Source: an uncultured Clostridia bacterium
GTDB taxonomy: Bacteria > Bacillota > Clostridia > Christensenellales > Aristaeellaceae
NCBI GenBank assembly: GCA_937874275.1
Contig: CALNAU010000018.1
Span: forward strand, 1-5,334
DNA length: 5,334 nucleotides
Reading direction: 5' to 3'
Positions 1 to 5,334 of this stretch are shown here, one piece after another. A program made the position numbers and the translations under genes. The first letter of the stretch is position 1. Each line of letters opens with the position of its first letter. The notes under the pieces were generated by a model. It saw only the letters and a program-made list of their open reading frames with translations, was not told the DNA's origin and ran no database searches.

Positions 1-93
1 AATGCAATGCGAGATGAATGCCGAGCGACAGTCACCCAAATTCTTTTCAAAACGACCATGTTCGGGCACAGGAGAACAAGTGATTATCTCAGA
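1..93. other. Left-edge segment with no supported gene
   Basis: This is the region downstream of the 219-aa membrane protein. I see no strong hairpin plus T-run, so the operon's end is not visible. A minus-strand ATG at 57-59 opens 19 codons that run off the window without a Shine-Dalgarno site, too little to call a gene. Confidence 0.5.
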
Positions 94-753
94 CTATATC
101 ATTTTCCTCTTATACAGAACCCTTGCCACCACCATGGTGATGGCCGCGCTGAAGGGGATCAGCAGGCTGATGGCGCTTGACATGCTGGGTTTGATGAGGA
201 ACAAAATCAGCATCAGAACCATTGGCATGAGGGCGATGCGCCAGTTCTTGGACAAAAATACCACGCCCAGGCCGCCGAACAAGGCGGGCAGCACATTTGC
301 GAAGGCAGGGGCTAGCGCCGGGGATTCCAGAACCGGGCGCAAGGTGTTGAGCAGCAGCATGCCAATCACCAGAATCAGCGTGGTCACGATGGAGCTGGCG
401 GCGATGGCGATGGTGGAGATGACCTCGCCCTTCTCACTGTTGGGCTCAACCCCGGCAATTTGCATGGCGCGAAGGGCGGCCGGTACCTTCATGGCCGTCA
501 GGTTGCCGGTGACAAAGCCCAGGTAAGCGCCGCCAGAGCCCAGCATGGGGCCAAAGGTGAAGGCTTCGATGGCGCCCACAGCCCAATAGACCGGCGCCAC
601 AGCCAACAGCCCCTGCAAAACCAGGCCGTAGTCGGGTTGTACCTTGTAATACAGGGAGGCAAAGAGGGGATAGGCGATAAACATCAGGATGGCCAGCACC
701 AGGGAGACGCGGCCCCAGGTATGAATCTTTTGTTCGTATAGCGATGGTTTCAT
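94..753 (-). CDS. Small polytopic membrane protein, partner of the DUF5058 protein
   Basis: A 219-aa integral membrane protein; I do not recognise a named family. It has about six or seven hydrophobic stretches (near 16-38, 42-65, 70-88, 110-136, 148-167, 172-188 and 192-213), a cytosolic-looking basic N-terminus and a basic tail RVLYKRKMI. A glycine-rich segment GPMLGSGGAYLGF (68-80) leads into GNLTAMKVPAALRAMQI (83-99), which resembles GALTYELPAAASVAKIL in the DUF5058 neighbour. A polar loop VEPNSEKGE (102-110) follows, as a proline-containing loop does in the neighbour. The start is ATG 753, set by GGAGG at 759-763, one base after the DUF5058 stop; it ends in TAG. Tight coupling and shared motifs suggest the two proteins are subunits of one membrane complex. 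Function unknown; a two-subunit transporter is my inference. Confidence 0.8.
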   Translation of the reverse strand: MKPSLYEQKIHTWGRVSLVLAILMFIAYPLFASLYYKVQPDYGLVLQGLLAVAPVYWAVGAIEAFTFGPMLGSGGAYLGFVTGNLTAMKVPAALRAMQIAGVEPNSEKGEVISTIAIAASSIVTTLILVIGMLLLNTLRPVLESPALAPAFANVLPALFGGLGVVFLSKNWRIALMPMVLMLILFLIKPSMSSAISLLIPFSAAITMVVARVLYKRKMI

Positions 754-754
754 G

Positions 755-1477
755 TCAGCCTCCAATCCAATTGTTCAGCGGGATGGCAAAGGCCATGGCG
801 CTGAGCATGCTGATGGGCATGGCATAGTTTTCAAGCCACTTCCAATGTAGTTTTTTAATGAGCAGGCCGCACAGCATCATAACGACCGCCGAGAACAGCA
901 TTACAAACACCGGAATGAATCCGGGCAACCCCTTGTGCACATCGGTGAACACCATGCCCAGAAAAGTGGCAATCATGCCGACGAACAGTGAGTCCATCAT
1001 GATAGCGCTCCAGCGGGCGTCCTTCTGCTTCATGCGCTGCAGGCGGGCTTGCATGCGCCTCTGGAACAACAAAATGATGAGGATGCCCGACAGGATGCCG
1101 ATGGTCATTACCCACGCGATGGAGATGTATACGGAGGGGTCAATGACGGGCTGGTCCATGGGCATATTGAGAATTTTGGCTACCGACGCCGCCGCCGGCA
1201 ATTCATACGTCAACGCCCCCAACACCGATAGCCGCAGCCAGGGCAATGGAATACCCAGGAAGCGGGACACGCTGATGAGCCCCAGCAGGATGGCGATGGC
1301 CGGTGCTATGCTAAACAGCGCGCTGCCCGTCACCGTGCCGCGCAGCGTGTGGCGGCTGATGCCCAGCTCAATCGCCCTGCGCCATGCCTTGACCAGGAAA
1401 AACACCGACTGCCCCAATACATAGGCAATGACCAGTGCGGCCAATAGAAACAACGGTGAATCATTGACAGTAAACAT
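755..1477 (-). CDS. DUF5058-family integral membrane protein
   Basis: A 240-aa protein with about six or seven hydrophobic segments (near 8-30, 50-70, 80-100, 115-138, 162-180, 186-207 and 216-236). A strongly basic loop at 139-155 (QRRMQARLQRMKQKDAR) is probably cytosolic. The N-terminal order, with a single hydrophobic segment, KAWRRAIELGIS, SIAPAIAILLGL and then PWLRLSVLGALTYELPAAAS (79-98), is what I recall of the DUF5058 family, whose function is not established. The length fits. The start is ATG 1477, judged from the AGGAGG site. It sits between the M20 peptidase (21-nt gap) and a second membrane protein whose start lies one base beyond its TGA stop, so the two are very probably translationally coupled and may form a complex. 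A transport role for substrate or product is inferred only from the membrane topology and operon position. Confidence 0.8.
   Translation of the reverse strand: MFTVNDSPLFLLAALVIAYVLGQSVFFLVKAWRRAIELGISRHTLRGTVTGSALFSIAPAIAILLGLISVSRFLGIPLPWLRLSVLGALTYELPAAASVAKILNMPMDQPVIDPSVYISIAWVMTIGILSGILIILLFQRRMQARLQRMKQKDARWSAIMMDSLFVGMIATFLGMVFTDVHKGLPGFIPVFVMLFSAVVMMLCGLLIKKLHWKWLENYAMPISMLSAMAFAIPLNNWIGG
759..763 (-). promoter_or_regulatory. Shine-Dalgarno that sets the start of the last operon gene
   Basis: GGAGG at 759-763 lies five bases before ATG at 751-753 and inside the last codons of the DUF5058 gene. An upstream TTG at 763-765 overlaps the site itself and is therefore unlikely. The TGA of the upstream gene (755-757) and this ATG are one base apart, the classic arrangement for translational coupling. 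Confidence 0.8.
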
Positions 1478-1483
1478 CACATT

Positions 1484-1489
1484 CCTCCT
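1484..1489 (-). promoter_or_regulatory. Shine-Dalgarno that sets the DUF5058 start
   Basis: AGGAGG at 1484-1489 precedes ATG at 1475-1477 by six bases. A GTG at 1496-1498, directly abutting the peptidase stop, lies upstream of this site and would put the ribosome site inside the gene, so the ATG is preferred. A second GTG at 1478-1480 is possible but too close to the site. Confidence 0.8.
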
Positions 1490-1498
1490 GCCATCCAC

Positions 1499-2818
1499 TC
1501 AGGACAGCGTTTTGATAAACAGTGTATAGAAATCAATCATGTGGCCAAGGTTTTGCAGGCTGAGGTATTCACCCCGCCCGTGCATGAGCGAAAGCTCCTG
1601 TTCGCTTACCCTGGCAGGTTGAAAGCGATACGCGTTCTGCGTTACCCGGTCATAATGTCGGCAGTCTGTGCCGCCGGTCATCAGGTAGGGGGTGATGACC
1701 GCGTCGGGGAACACCGCGGCAATGCACTGACGCAGATGGTCCATGGCCGGACTATTCACATCAGATGCCTTGGTAGGTTCATCCCGCAGGATAGCGGTCA
1801 CCTCAAAAGGAATGCCAATGCTGCGGAATCTTTCCAACACCTGCTGGGATGTATCTCCCTGCAAAATACGCAGATTGACCGTGCACGCGGCGGACGTTGG
1901 CAGCACGTTGTGGGAGGTGCCTGCGCTGGTCATGGTGAAGGCAGCTGTGGTGCGCAGCATGGCGGCAGTCTGGCGGTTCTTCTGCAATGTTTTGATGATG
2001 AGGGGAGCAAAGAGGTCGGGGTGCGCCAGCACAAATCCCTGAATGCCCGGCCGGTAGGGCGCGGTGGCCTTCAGCATCGCCTTGACGGTGTCGGTCAGCC
2101 TAGGCTTGGCCGGGCGCTCCTGCACAGCCCGGATGAGACGAGCCATGGTGCTGACAGCCGTCTCGTGTGGCGGGGTGGATGAGTGCCCGCCTTCCCCTTG
2201 AAAGGTTAGGGCAAAGCTTGTGTTGCCCTTCTCGGCTACGCCGATGACGGCCACAGGGTACTTGATGCCCATCATGGAGCCGTCGGCCACGGCGCCGCCT
2301 TCATCCAGCACGTAATCGAAATGCATCCCCGTTTCCTCAAACCAGGCGGCGATTCGCTGCGCGCCATGCGCACCGCCAACTTCTTCATCATAACCAAAGG
2401 CGAGGTAGATGTCACAAGGCGGCTCAAACCCCTCCAACAGCAAAGCCGTGACCGCCTCCATGATGGCAATCAGGGAGCCCTTATCATCAAAACTACCGCG
2501 TCCATATACCCTATCATCCTGAATTTGGCCGGAGAAAGGGGGGAAGGGCCATCCCTCATCGCTTGCCGGCACCACATCATAATGGGCGGTCAGCAATACG
2601 CGCTGCGCATCGTTTTTGCCAGGCCAGCGATAAACCAGACCGTGATGATTCACCACAGTTTTTGCCAATTTCTGGTGCACCAGCGGATAAGCCTCCAGCA
2701 GAAAGGCTTCAAAGGCGGTGAAAACGTGCAAATCCATTTGTGTGATGTCTGGATGGGATACGGTGGCAAATTGCACGGCGCGGCTGAGGTGCTGTGCCGC
2801 TTGCGCGATATTGGGCAT
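1499..2818 (-). CDS. M20-family zinc metallopeptidase (carboxypeptidase S/PM20D1-like amidohydrolase)
   Basis: A 439-aa cytosolic enzyme without signal peptide or membrane segment, expected to hydrolyse peptides or N-acyl amino acids with a two-zinc centre. All hallmark residues are present: LLTAHYDVVPA with metal His79 and Asp81 (75-85), GRGSFDDKGS with bridging Asp111, GYDEEVGG with catalytic Glu145 and metal Glu146, LDEGG with Asp172, EGGHSSTPP with His212 at the start of the lid (dimerisation) domain, and MHGRGE with metal His413. These motifs resemble eukaryotic CPS1/PM20D1 (GHDEEVSG-type) more than DapE or ArgE. The lid domain spans about 190-310, and the length is typical. ATG at 2818 is chosen for its AAGGAG site; the frame is open for nine further codons upstream without an ATG. 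It lies 27 nt after the permease and 21 nt before the DUF5058 gene, so it is co-transcribed and probably acts on the imported substrate. The exact substrate is unknown; dipeptidase or amidase activity is possible. Confidence 0.92.
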   Translation of the reverse strand: MPNIAQAAQHLSRAVQFATVSHPDITQMDLHVFTAFEAFLLEAYPLVHQKLAKTVVNHHGLVYRWPGKNDAQRVLLTAHYDVVPASDEGWPFPPFSGQIQDDRVYGRGSFDDKGSLIAIMEAVTALLLEGFEPPCDIYLAFGYDEEVGGAHGAQRIAAWFEETGMHFDYVLDEGGAVADGSMMGIKYPVAVIGVAEKGNTSFALTFQGEGGHSSTPPHETAVSTMARLIRAVQERPAKPRLTDTVKAMLKATAPYRPGIQGFVLAHPDLFAPLIIKTLQKNRQTAAMLRTTAAFTMTSAGTSHNVLPTSAACTVNLRILQGDTSQQVLERFRSIGIPFEVTAILRDEPTKASDVNSPAMDHLRQCIAAVFPDAVITPYLMTGGTDCRHYDRVTQNAYRFQPARVSEQELSLMHGRGEYLSLQNLGHMIDFYTLFIKTLS

Positions 2819-2824
2819 AAGGTG

Positions 2825-2830
2825 CTCCTT
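2825..2830 (-). promoter_or_regulatory. Shine-Dalgarno that sets the M20 peptidase start
   Basis: AAGGAG at 2825-2830 lies six bases before ATG at 2816-2818. The reading frame is open up to the preceding stop, with a TTG at 2843-2845, but no ribosome site precedes that codon. The site sits in a small potential hairpin, AAGG-AGCA-CCTT (2819-2830). Confidence 0.8.
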
Positions 2831-2845
2831 TCCGGAATGTCTCAA

Positions 2846-4276
2846 TCAGAAAGGCCCCAGGCCGATGAGATGCGCTATCATTAACCAAATCAGGCTGATA
2901 ACCAGTAGGATGCCCTGCAGGGGCAGCGTCCATTTTAGCCATTTGGGATAGCTGACCACGGATAACCCCAGGGCAATCATGAGCGCGGCATTGGTCGGGT
3001 ATAGCAGATTACTGAAGCCGTCACCAAACAGATAGGCTTGTGCGGCCACCTGGCGATGAATCCCCAGAATGTCGGTCAATGGCAGCAAGAGCGGAAGGAC
3101 AAGGAATGCTTTGGCAGAGCCTGAGCTGATGAAAAAGTTCATGAGCAGAACCAACGCGTACAACAAGAGCAAGCCACTCAGCGGGGATAACCCCTCAAAG
3201 CGGGCGGACGCCTGGTGAAGCAAATAATCCATGACCAAAGAGCGGGTCATGATGAGCTTGATGCTCATGGCCATCAAAATGAGCAGGATGGCCGGGGCCA
3301 CACCGGCCATGCCGCGTAAAAATGCCTTGACGGCGGCGCCGAATTGCATGGTTCCACTGGCCAGCACGCTGACAAAGGCCAGAACGACAAACAGAACGGC
3401 AATCAGCGGAAAAAGAATGGAGGAAAGCGCTGGTACGAAAAAGCTGACAATCAGCAAAAGTGGCAACAGTACCAGCCCCACCGCAAAAAGGGTAAGGCCG
3501 CGGTCAACCTTGGCGTCATGTACCGGTTCATCTGAGACGACCACAGCCTGATCCTCCAGATAAACAGGTGACAGGGCAGGCTCTCTCTCAATCCTTTTGA
3601 CATGGCGCAGAAGAAACATCTGCAATACGGCGTATATGGAGACGAACACAAGCAGCCGGAAACCGATGGCCGAGAACGCGGGAAGCCCGGACAATTGCTG
3701 CACAACGCCGACAGTGAATGGGTTAATGGTGGCGGCGCTGAAGCCCAGGCCTGAGGAGAGCAGGCTGATACCAAGCCCTGTCAGCGAGTCCCAGCCCATG
3801 CGTCTGGATAGCGCGATGCAAAACGGCACCATGATAATCAGCTCTTCAAAAATGCCAAACACAGAGCCAAATACCATAAAGAACAGGCTGATGAGCATCA
3901 GCAGTTTGTACCGGGCGGCGGCAAAGCGATGGGCGATGCGCTCCATCAGCCGAGACACCATACCGCAGGCCAGTAGGATGGAGAAACTGCCGCCAATCAA
4001 CAGCAGGAAAATCAGAATGGTGCCTACAATCACCGCATCATCTGATTGGAATACTTCAAACGGGGCAGTGAAAAAGCGCCAGAATGCGATGTGTGGCTTC
4101 TCAACCTCGCGGAACGTGCCGGATAGGATGCGCTCGCGCCCATCTTCCGTTACGCGCTCAAATGTGCCGGAAGGCAGTGCGTAGGAAAGAGCGGTCGCCA
4201 GAATCATCAACGCCAGGAGCACGGCGAGCGACAACAAAAAGGAGCGCTTGCCAATCTTGAGTTCATGCTGCCTCAT
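2846..4276 (-). CDS. YfcC/DcuC-family (C4-dicarboxylate/amino acid/peptide-type) permease
   Basis: A 476-aa inner-membrane transporter with about 12 hydrophobic segments; residues 1-11 are short and cytosolic, and a polar loop at about 224-258 splits the two halves. Motifs fit the YfcC branch of the DcuC/ArcD-like permeases: GSVFGIFEE (137-145), the GFSAATINPFTVG hairpin (178-190), SSGSAKAFLVLPLLLPL (384-400), GIHRQVAAQAYLFGDG (405-420) and YPTNAALM (426-433). The length is normal for the family. The start is ATG at 4276 with a strong AGGAGG site at 4282-4287, five bases away. It is the first gene of the operon, 27 nt before an M20 peptidase. By analogy with AbgT and its partner hydrolase AbgAB, the cargo is probably an amide such as a dipeptide or N-acyl amino acid; the substrate is not readable from sequence. 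Family members are often annotated as basic amino acid antiporters, the main alternative. It ends in TGA. Confidence 0.88.
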   Translation of the reverse strand: MRQHELKIGKRSFLLSLAVLLALMILATALSYALPSGTFERVTEDGRERILSGTFREVEKPHIAFWRFFTAPFEVFQSDDAVIVGTILIFLLLIGGSFSILLACGMVSRLMERIAHRFAAARYKLLMLISLFFMVFGSVFGIFEELIIMVPFCIALSRRMGWDSLTGLGISLLSSGLGFSAATINPFTVGVVQQLSGLPAFSAIGFRLLVFVSIYAVLQMFLLRHVKRIEREPALSPVYLEDQAVVVSDEPVHDAKVDRGLTLFAVGLVLLPLLLIVSFFVPALSSILFPLIAVLFVVLAFVSVLASGTMQFGAAVKAFLRGMAGVAPAILLILMAMSIKLIMTRSLVMDYLLHQASARFEGLSPLSGLLLLYALVLLMNFFISSGSAKAFLVLPLLLPLTDILGIHRQVAAQAYLFGDGFSNLLYPTNAALMIALGLSVVSYPKWLKWTLPLQGILLVISLIWLMIAHLIGLGPF

Positions 4277-4306
4277 ATCTGCCTCCTGCTATGTTCTTCA
4301 CAAACT

Positions 4307-4335
4307 ACTATACCAGAAAAACGGGTCTGTGTGGT
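4307..4335 (-). promoter_or_regulatory. Likely promoter of the permease-peptidase operon (extended -10)
   Basis: The minus strand reads TGGTATAGT at 4307-4315: TATAGT is a five-of-six -10 box preceded by the TGN extension. Seventeen bases upstream, ACCACA (4330-4335) matches the -35 consensus at only three positions, as is tolerated in extended -10 promoters. The start would fall near 4300, giving a leader of about 24 nt to the permease ATG. The inverted repeat ATACCA/TGGTAT overlaps both boxes. This is inferred from sequence alone. Confidence 0.55.
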
Positions 4336-4337
4336 AT
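4310..4337. repeat. Inverted repeat over operon promoter (possible operator)
   Basis: ATACCA (4310-4315) and TGGTAT (4332-4337) are exact inverse copies separated by 16 bp, with centres 22 bp apart, about two helical turns. One arm overlaps the -10 region and the other the -35 region, a placement suited to a repressor dimer. No regulator gene is visible in the window, and six-base arms can occur by chance. Confidence 0.3.
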
Positions 4338-4425
4338 GGAATTCGCACGCGATATTGCGATGGATTTCTGGCATCGTGAAGGTCGACGTAAACAACCATT
4401 GGTTCAAGGTGTTATGGCGGGATTG

Positions 4426-4464
4426 AAATAGAATACGGCTTGACCGCGATAACCGTCAAGCCGT
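4426..4464 (-). terminator. Rho-independent terminator after selC
   Basis: A perfect 10-bp inverted repeat, ACGGCTTGAC (4455-4464 read on the minus strand) and GTCAAGCCGT (4435-4444), encloses a 10-nt loop. On the minus strand it is followed by ATTCTATTT, a moderately T-rich tail. The hairpin begins four bases after the CCA end of tRNA-Sec. The tail is not a pure T run, so termination may be partial, which would allow some read-through into the permease operon. Confidence 0.82.
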
Positions 4465-4468
4465 TGGT

Positions 4469-4565
4469 TGGCGAGAGCATGTGGGAATCGAACCCACCCA
4501 AGGGGCTACTAACCTCTTACACCGGTTTTGAAGACCGGGGGACACACCAGCACCCATCTGCTCCC
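4469..4565 (-). tRNA. selC: tRNA-Sec (anticodon UCA), 97 nt, CCA encoded
   Basis: This is the suppressor-like tRNA that is charged with serine, converted to Sec-tRNA by SelA, and taken to UGA codons by SelB. A hand fold gives the bacterial tRNA-Sec shape: 8-position acceptor stem, two linker bases, 6-bp D stem with a 4-nt UGGU loop, 5-bp anticodon stem CCGGT/ACCGG with loop CTTCAAA (anticodon at 4529-4531), long variable arm AAGAGG/CCCCTT with a 7-nt loop, 5-bp T stem GTGGG/CCCAC with loop TTCGATT, discriminator G and genomically encoded CCA. The extended D stem, large variable arm and UCA anticodon exclude tRNA-Ser and tRNA-Trp. Irregular points are a G2-U wobble and a G8-A mismatch in the acceptor stem, three consecutive G-U/U-G pairs in the D stem, and one A-C mismatch in the variable arm. 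It lies between selB and its own terminator. Confidence 0.96.
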
Positions 4566-4576
4566 ATGCACGGGAA

Positions 4577-4605
4577 ATGATAGCCAAATGGCTGCCGTTT
4601 GTCAA
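4577..4605 (-). promoter_or_regulatory. Promoter of selC
   Basis: On the minus strand, TTGACA (4600-4605) is a perfect -35 box, followed by exactly 17 nt and TATCAT (4577-4582), a five-of-six -10 box. Transcription should start near 4570, about five bases before the mature 5' end of tRNA-Sec. The stretch just after the -10 box is C-rich (TTTCCCG), like the GC-rich discriminators of stable-RNA promoters. It lets selC be transcribed independently of selB. A 12-bp palindrome fills part of the spacer (see findings). Confidence 0.85.
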
Positions 4606-4676
4606 TCACGGTAACACATTTAGGAGGTGAAGGAGCGAGTTTGCCAATTGCTCTCGTGACGCCATTTGTTTTGTGC

Positions 4677-5334
4677 TTATGTCATCTGCTCAAATGGCTT
4701 TGCCAGCGTGCGCGCTTCGCCGTTTTTGGCCGTGTATCCGCGCAAATCCCAGTTGTCCAGAATGGCCAGCGCATACTTGCGGGAGGCGTTGATCGCGTCG
4801 CGGAAATCGGCCAGGGTGACCTCACCTTTCTCTTTTTGTATTTGCTCAAACAACGCTTGCGCCTTTTGCATATCCCCCCGCAGCAAGAACAGCTCCGCAT
4901 CCACGGGGACCAACTGGCCGGCATCCATCAGATAATCCAGCACCTTGGGCATGTCCTTATCCCGGGCAAATTGAGCAAGCAGTGCCTTTCTCTCGGGCGG
5001 CGAGAACCCCGCCTGCTGGTAGAGCGCCAGCAATGCGTTCATTGTCTCCTTTTGCTTGGAGGAAAAGACGACCTCAAAGCCGGGCTGGGCGAAGGTGCTG
5101 TTGTTTTTATGCACCAACCCACGGCTCACAAAAACATCCAGCACCTTGTCTGCCGTTGCGGCATCCAGACCGCGCAGCAGATGGCTGCGCAGTTCCTCGT
5201 TGCGCATACCGGTCTTCAGCGGGTTCTCCGCATGGTACGCTTGCAGCAGTTTGTGGAGCTTATGCCCCAATGTTGTCAAATATCCATGGTGCAGATACAG
5301 TTTATCGGTGATTTTGACGGCGCGGCCGGCATCG
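4677..5334 (-). CDS. selB: Selenocysteine-specific elongation factor SelB, C-terminal part (5' end beyond window)
   Basis: SelB is the EF-Tu-like GTPase that delivers Sec-tRNA to UGA codons by binding both the charged tRNA and the SECIS hairpin of the mRNA. Only the last 218 codons are present; the frame stays open to the right edge, so the GTPase and EF-Tu-like domains lie outside. What remains looks like consecutive winged-helix modules, roughly residues 24-90, 96-155 and 158-212 of the visible part. The last one, with VTLADFRDAINASRKYAL at about 172-189, matches the terminal SelB winged helix that binds the SECIS RNA. A TTG at 5277-5279 could pass for a start, but the frame continues upstream with plausible SelB sequence (residues 1-18), so it is internal. 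The gene ends in TAA and is followed 111 nt later by selC, a common pairing that supports the call. The assignment is secure from the last module plus context; the exact module borders are approximate. Confidence 0.93.
   Translation of the reverse strand, partial: DAGRAVKITDKLYLHHGYLTTLGHKLHKLLQAYHAENPLKTGMRNEELRSHLLRGLDAATADKVLDVFVSRGLVHKNNSTFAQPGFEVVFSSKQKETMNALLALYQQAGFSPPERKALLAQFARDKDMPKVLDYLMDAGQLVPVDAELFLLRGDMQKAQALFEQIQKEKGEVTLADFRDAINASRKYALAILDNWDLRGYTAKNGEARTLAKPFEQMT

Noticed and set aside
57..59. Minus-strand ATG opening a frame that runs off the left edge
   Set aside because: Only 19 codons are visible, without a ribosome site; no basis for calling a gene.
755..757. TGA at the end of the DUF5058 gene as a selenocysteine codon
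   Set aside because: The downstream membrane protein starts one base later in another frame with a good ribosome site, and reading on gives no continuation of the family.
858..1424. Long plus-strand open frame antisense to the DUF5058 gene (and similar ones at 2-526, 1541-2182, 2321-2884 and 3597-4184)
   Set aside because: They mirror clear minus-strand genes, lack ribosome sites of their own, and translate into sequence with no recognisable domains; they are antisense shadows.
4394..4404. AACCATTGGTT palindrome in the leader region
   Set aside because: Five-base arms around one base, not positioned at a promoter box; expected by chance in a 160-nt spacer.
4622..4643. Perfect Shine-Dalgarno AGGAGGTGA on the plus strand followed by TTG at 4641-4643
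   Set aside because: The open frame behind it runs antisense through selB, starts with TTG at a long spacing, and encodes nothing recognisable. The site is probably fortuitous.
4631..4656. Possible terminator hairpin between selB and selC
   Set aside because: Only about 4 bp of CGAG/CTCG pairing with a long loop and no T run on either strand; not enough for a terminator.
1..5334. CRISPR arrays, insertion sequences, phage or defence genes
   Set aside because: No regularly spaced repeats, no transposase or integrase motifs, and no terminal inverted repeats are visible.

Overview
All genes in this window are on the minus strand, so it reads right to left. The right end (4469-5334) belongs to the selenocysteine-insertion machinery: the C-terminal part of selB, cut by the window edge, followed by selC, the 97-nt tRNA-Sec with anticodon UCA. 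selC has its own near-consensus sigma70-type promoter and a hairpin terminator. The left four-fifths (94-4276) is a compact four-gene operon: a YfcC/DcuC-type permease, an M20 zinc peptidase of the carboxypeptidase S/PM20D1 type, a DUF5058-like membrane protein, and a second small polytopic membrane protein I cannot assign to a family.

The organism looks like an anaerobic, selenocysteine-decoding Firmicute (Clostridia in the broad sense). The reasons are strong AGGAGG-type Shine-Dalgarno sites before each gene of the operon, selB-selC adjacency, and a YfcC permease/M20 peptidase/DUF5058 gene set that I associate with that group. Base composition looks moderately GC-rich, slightly above half by eye. 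This placement is an inference; no rRNA or other marker gene is present.

Layout in transcription order: selB 3' end (5334-4677); 111-nt spacer carrying the selC promoter; selC (4565-4469); terminator hairpin (4464-4435, T-rich tail to about 4426); leader with a likely extended -10 promoter (4335-4307); permease (4276-2846); 27-nt gap; M20 peptidase (2818-1499); 21-nt gap; DUF5058 protein (1477-755); 1-nt gap; 219-aa membrane protein (753-94). The last 93 nt hold no convincing gene or terminator, so the operon may continue beyond the left edge.

Working model (inference): the permease imports a peptide, N-acyl amino acid or similar amide, and the cytosolic M20 enzyme hydrolyses it. The two small membrane proteins, which share collinear motifs, may form a two-subunit transporter or exporter for the substrate or a product. 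The selenocysteine genes and the operon are probably separate transcription units that happen to be adjacent.
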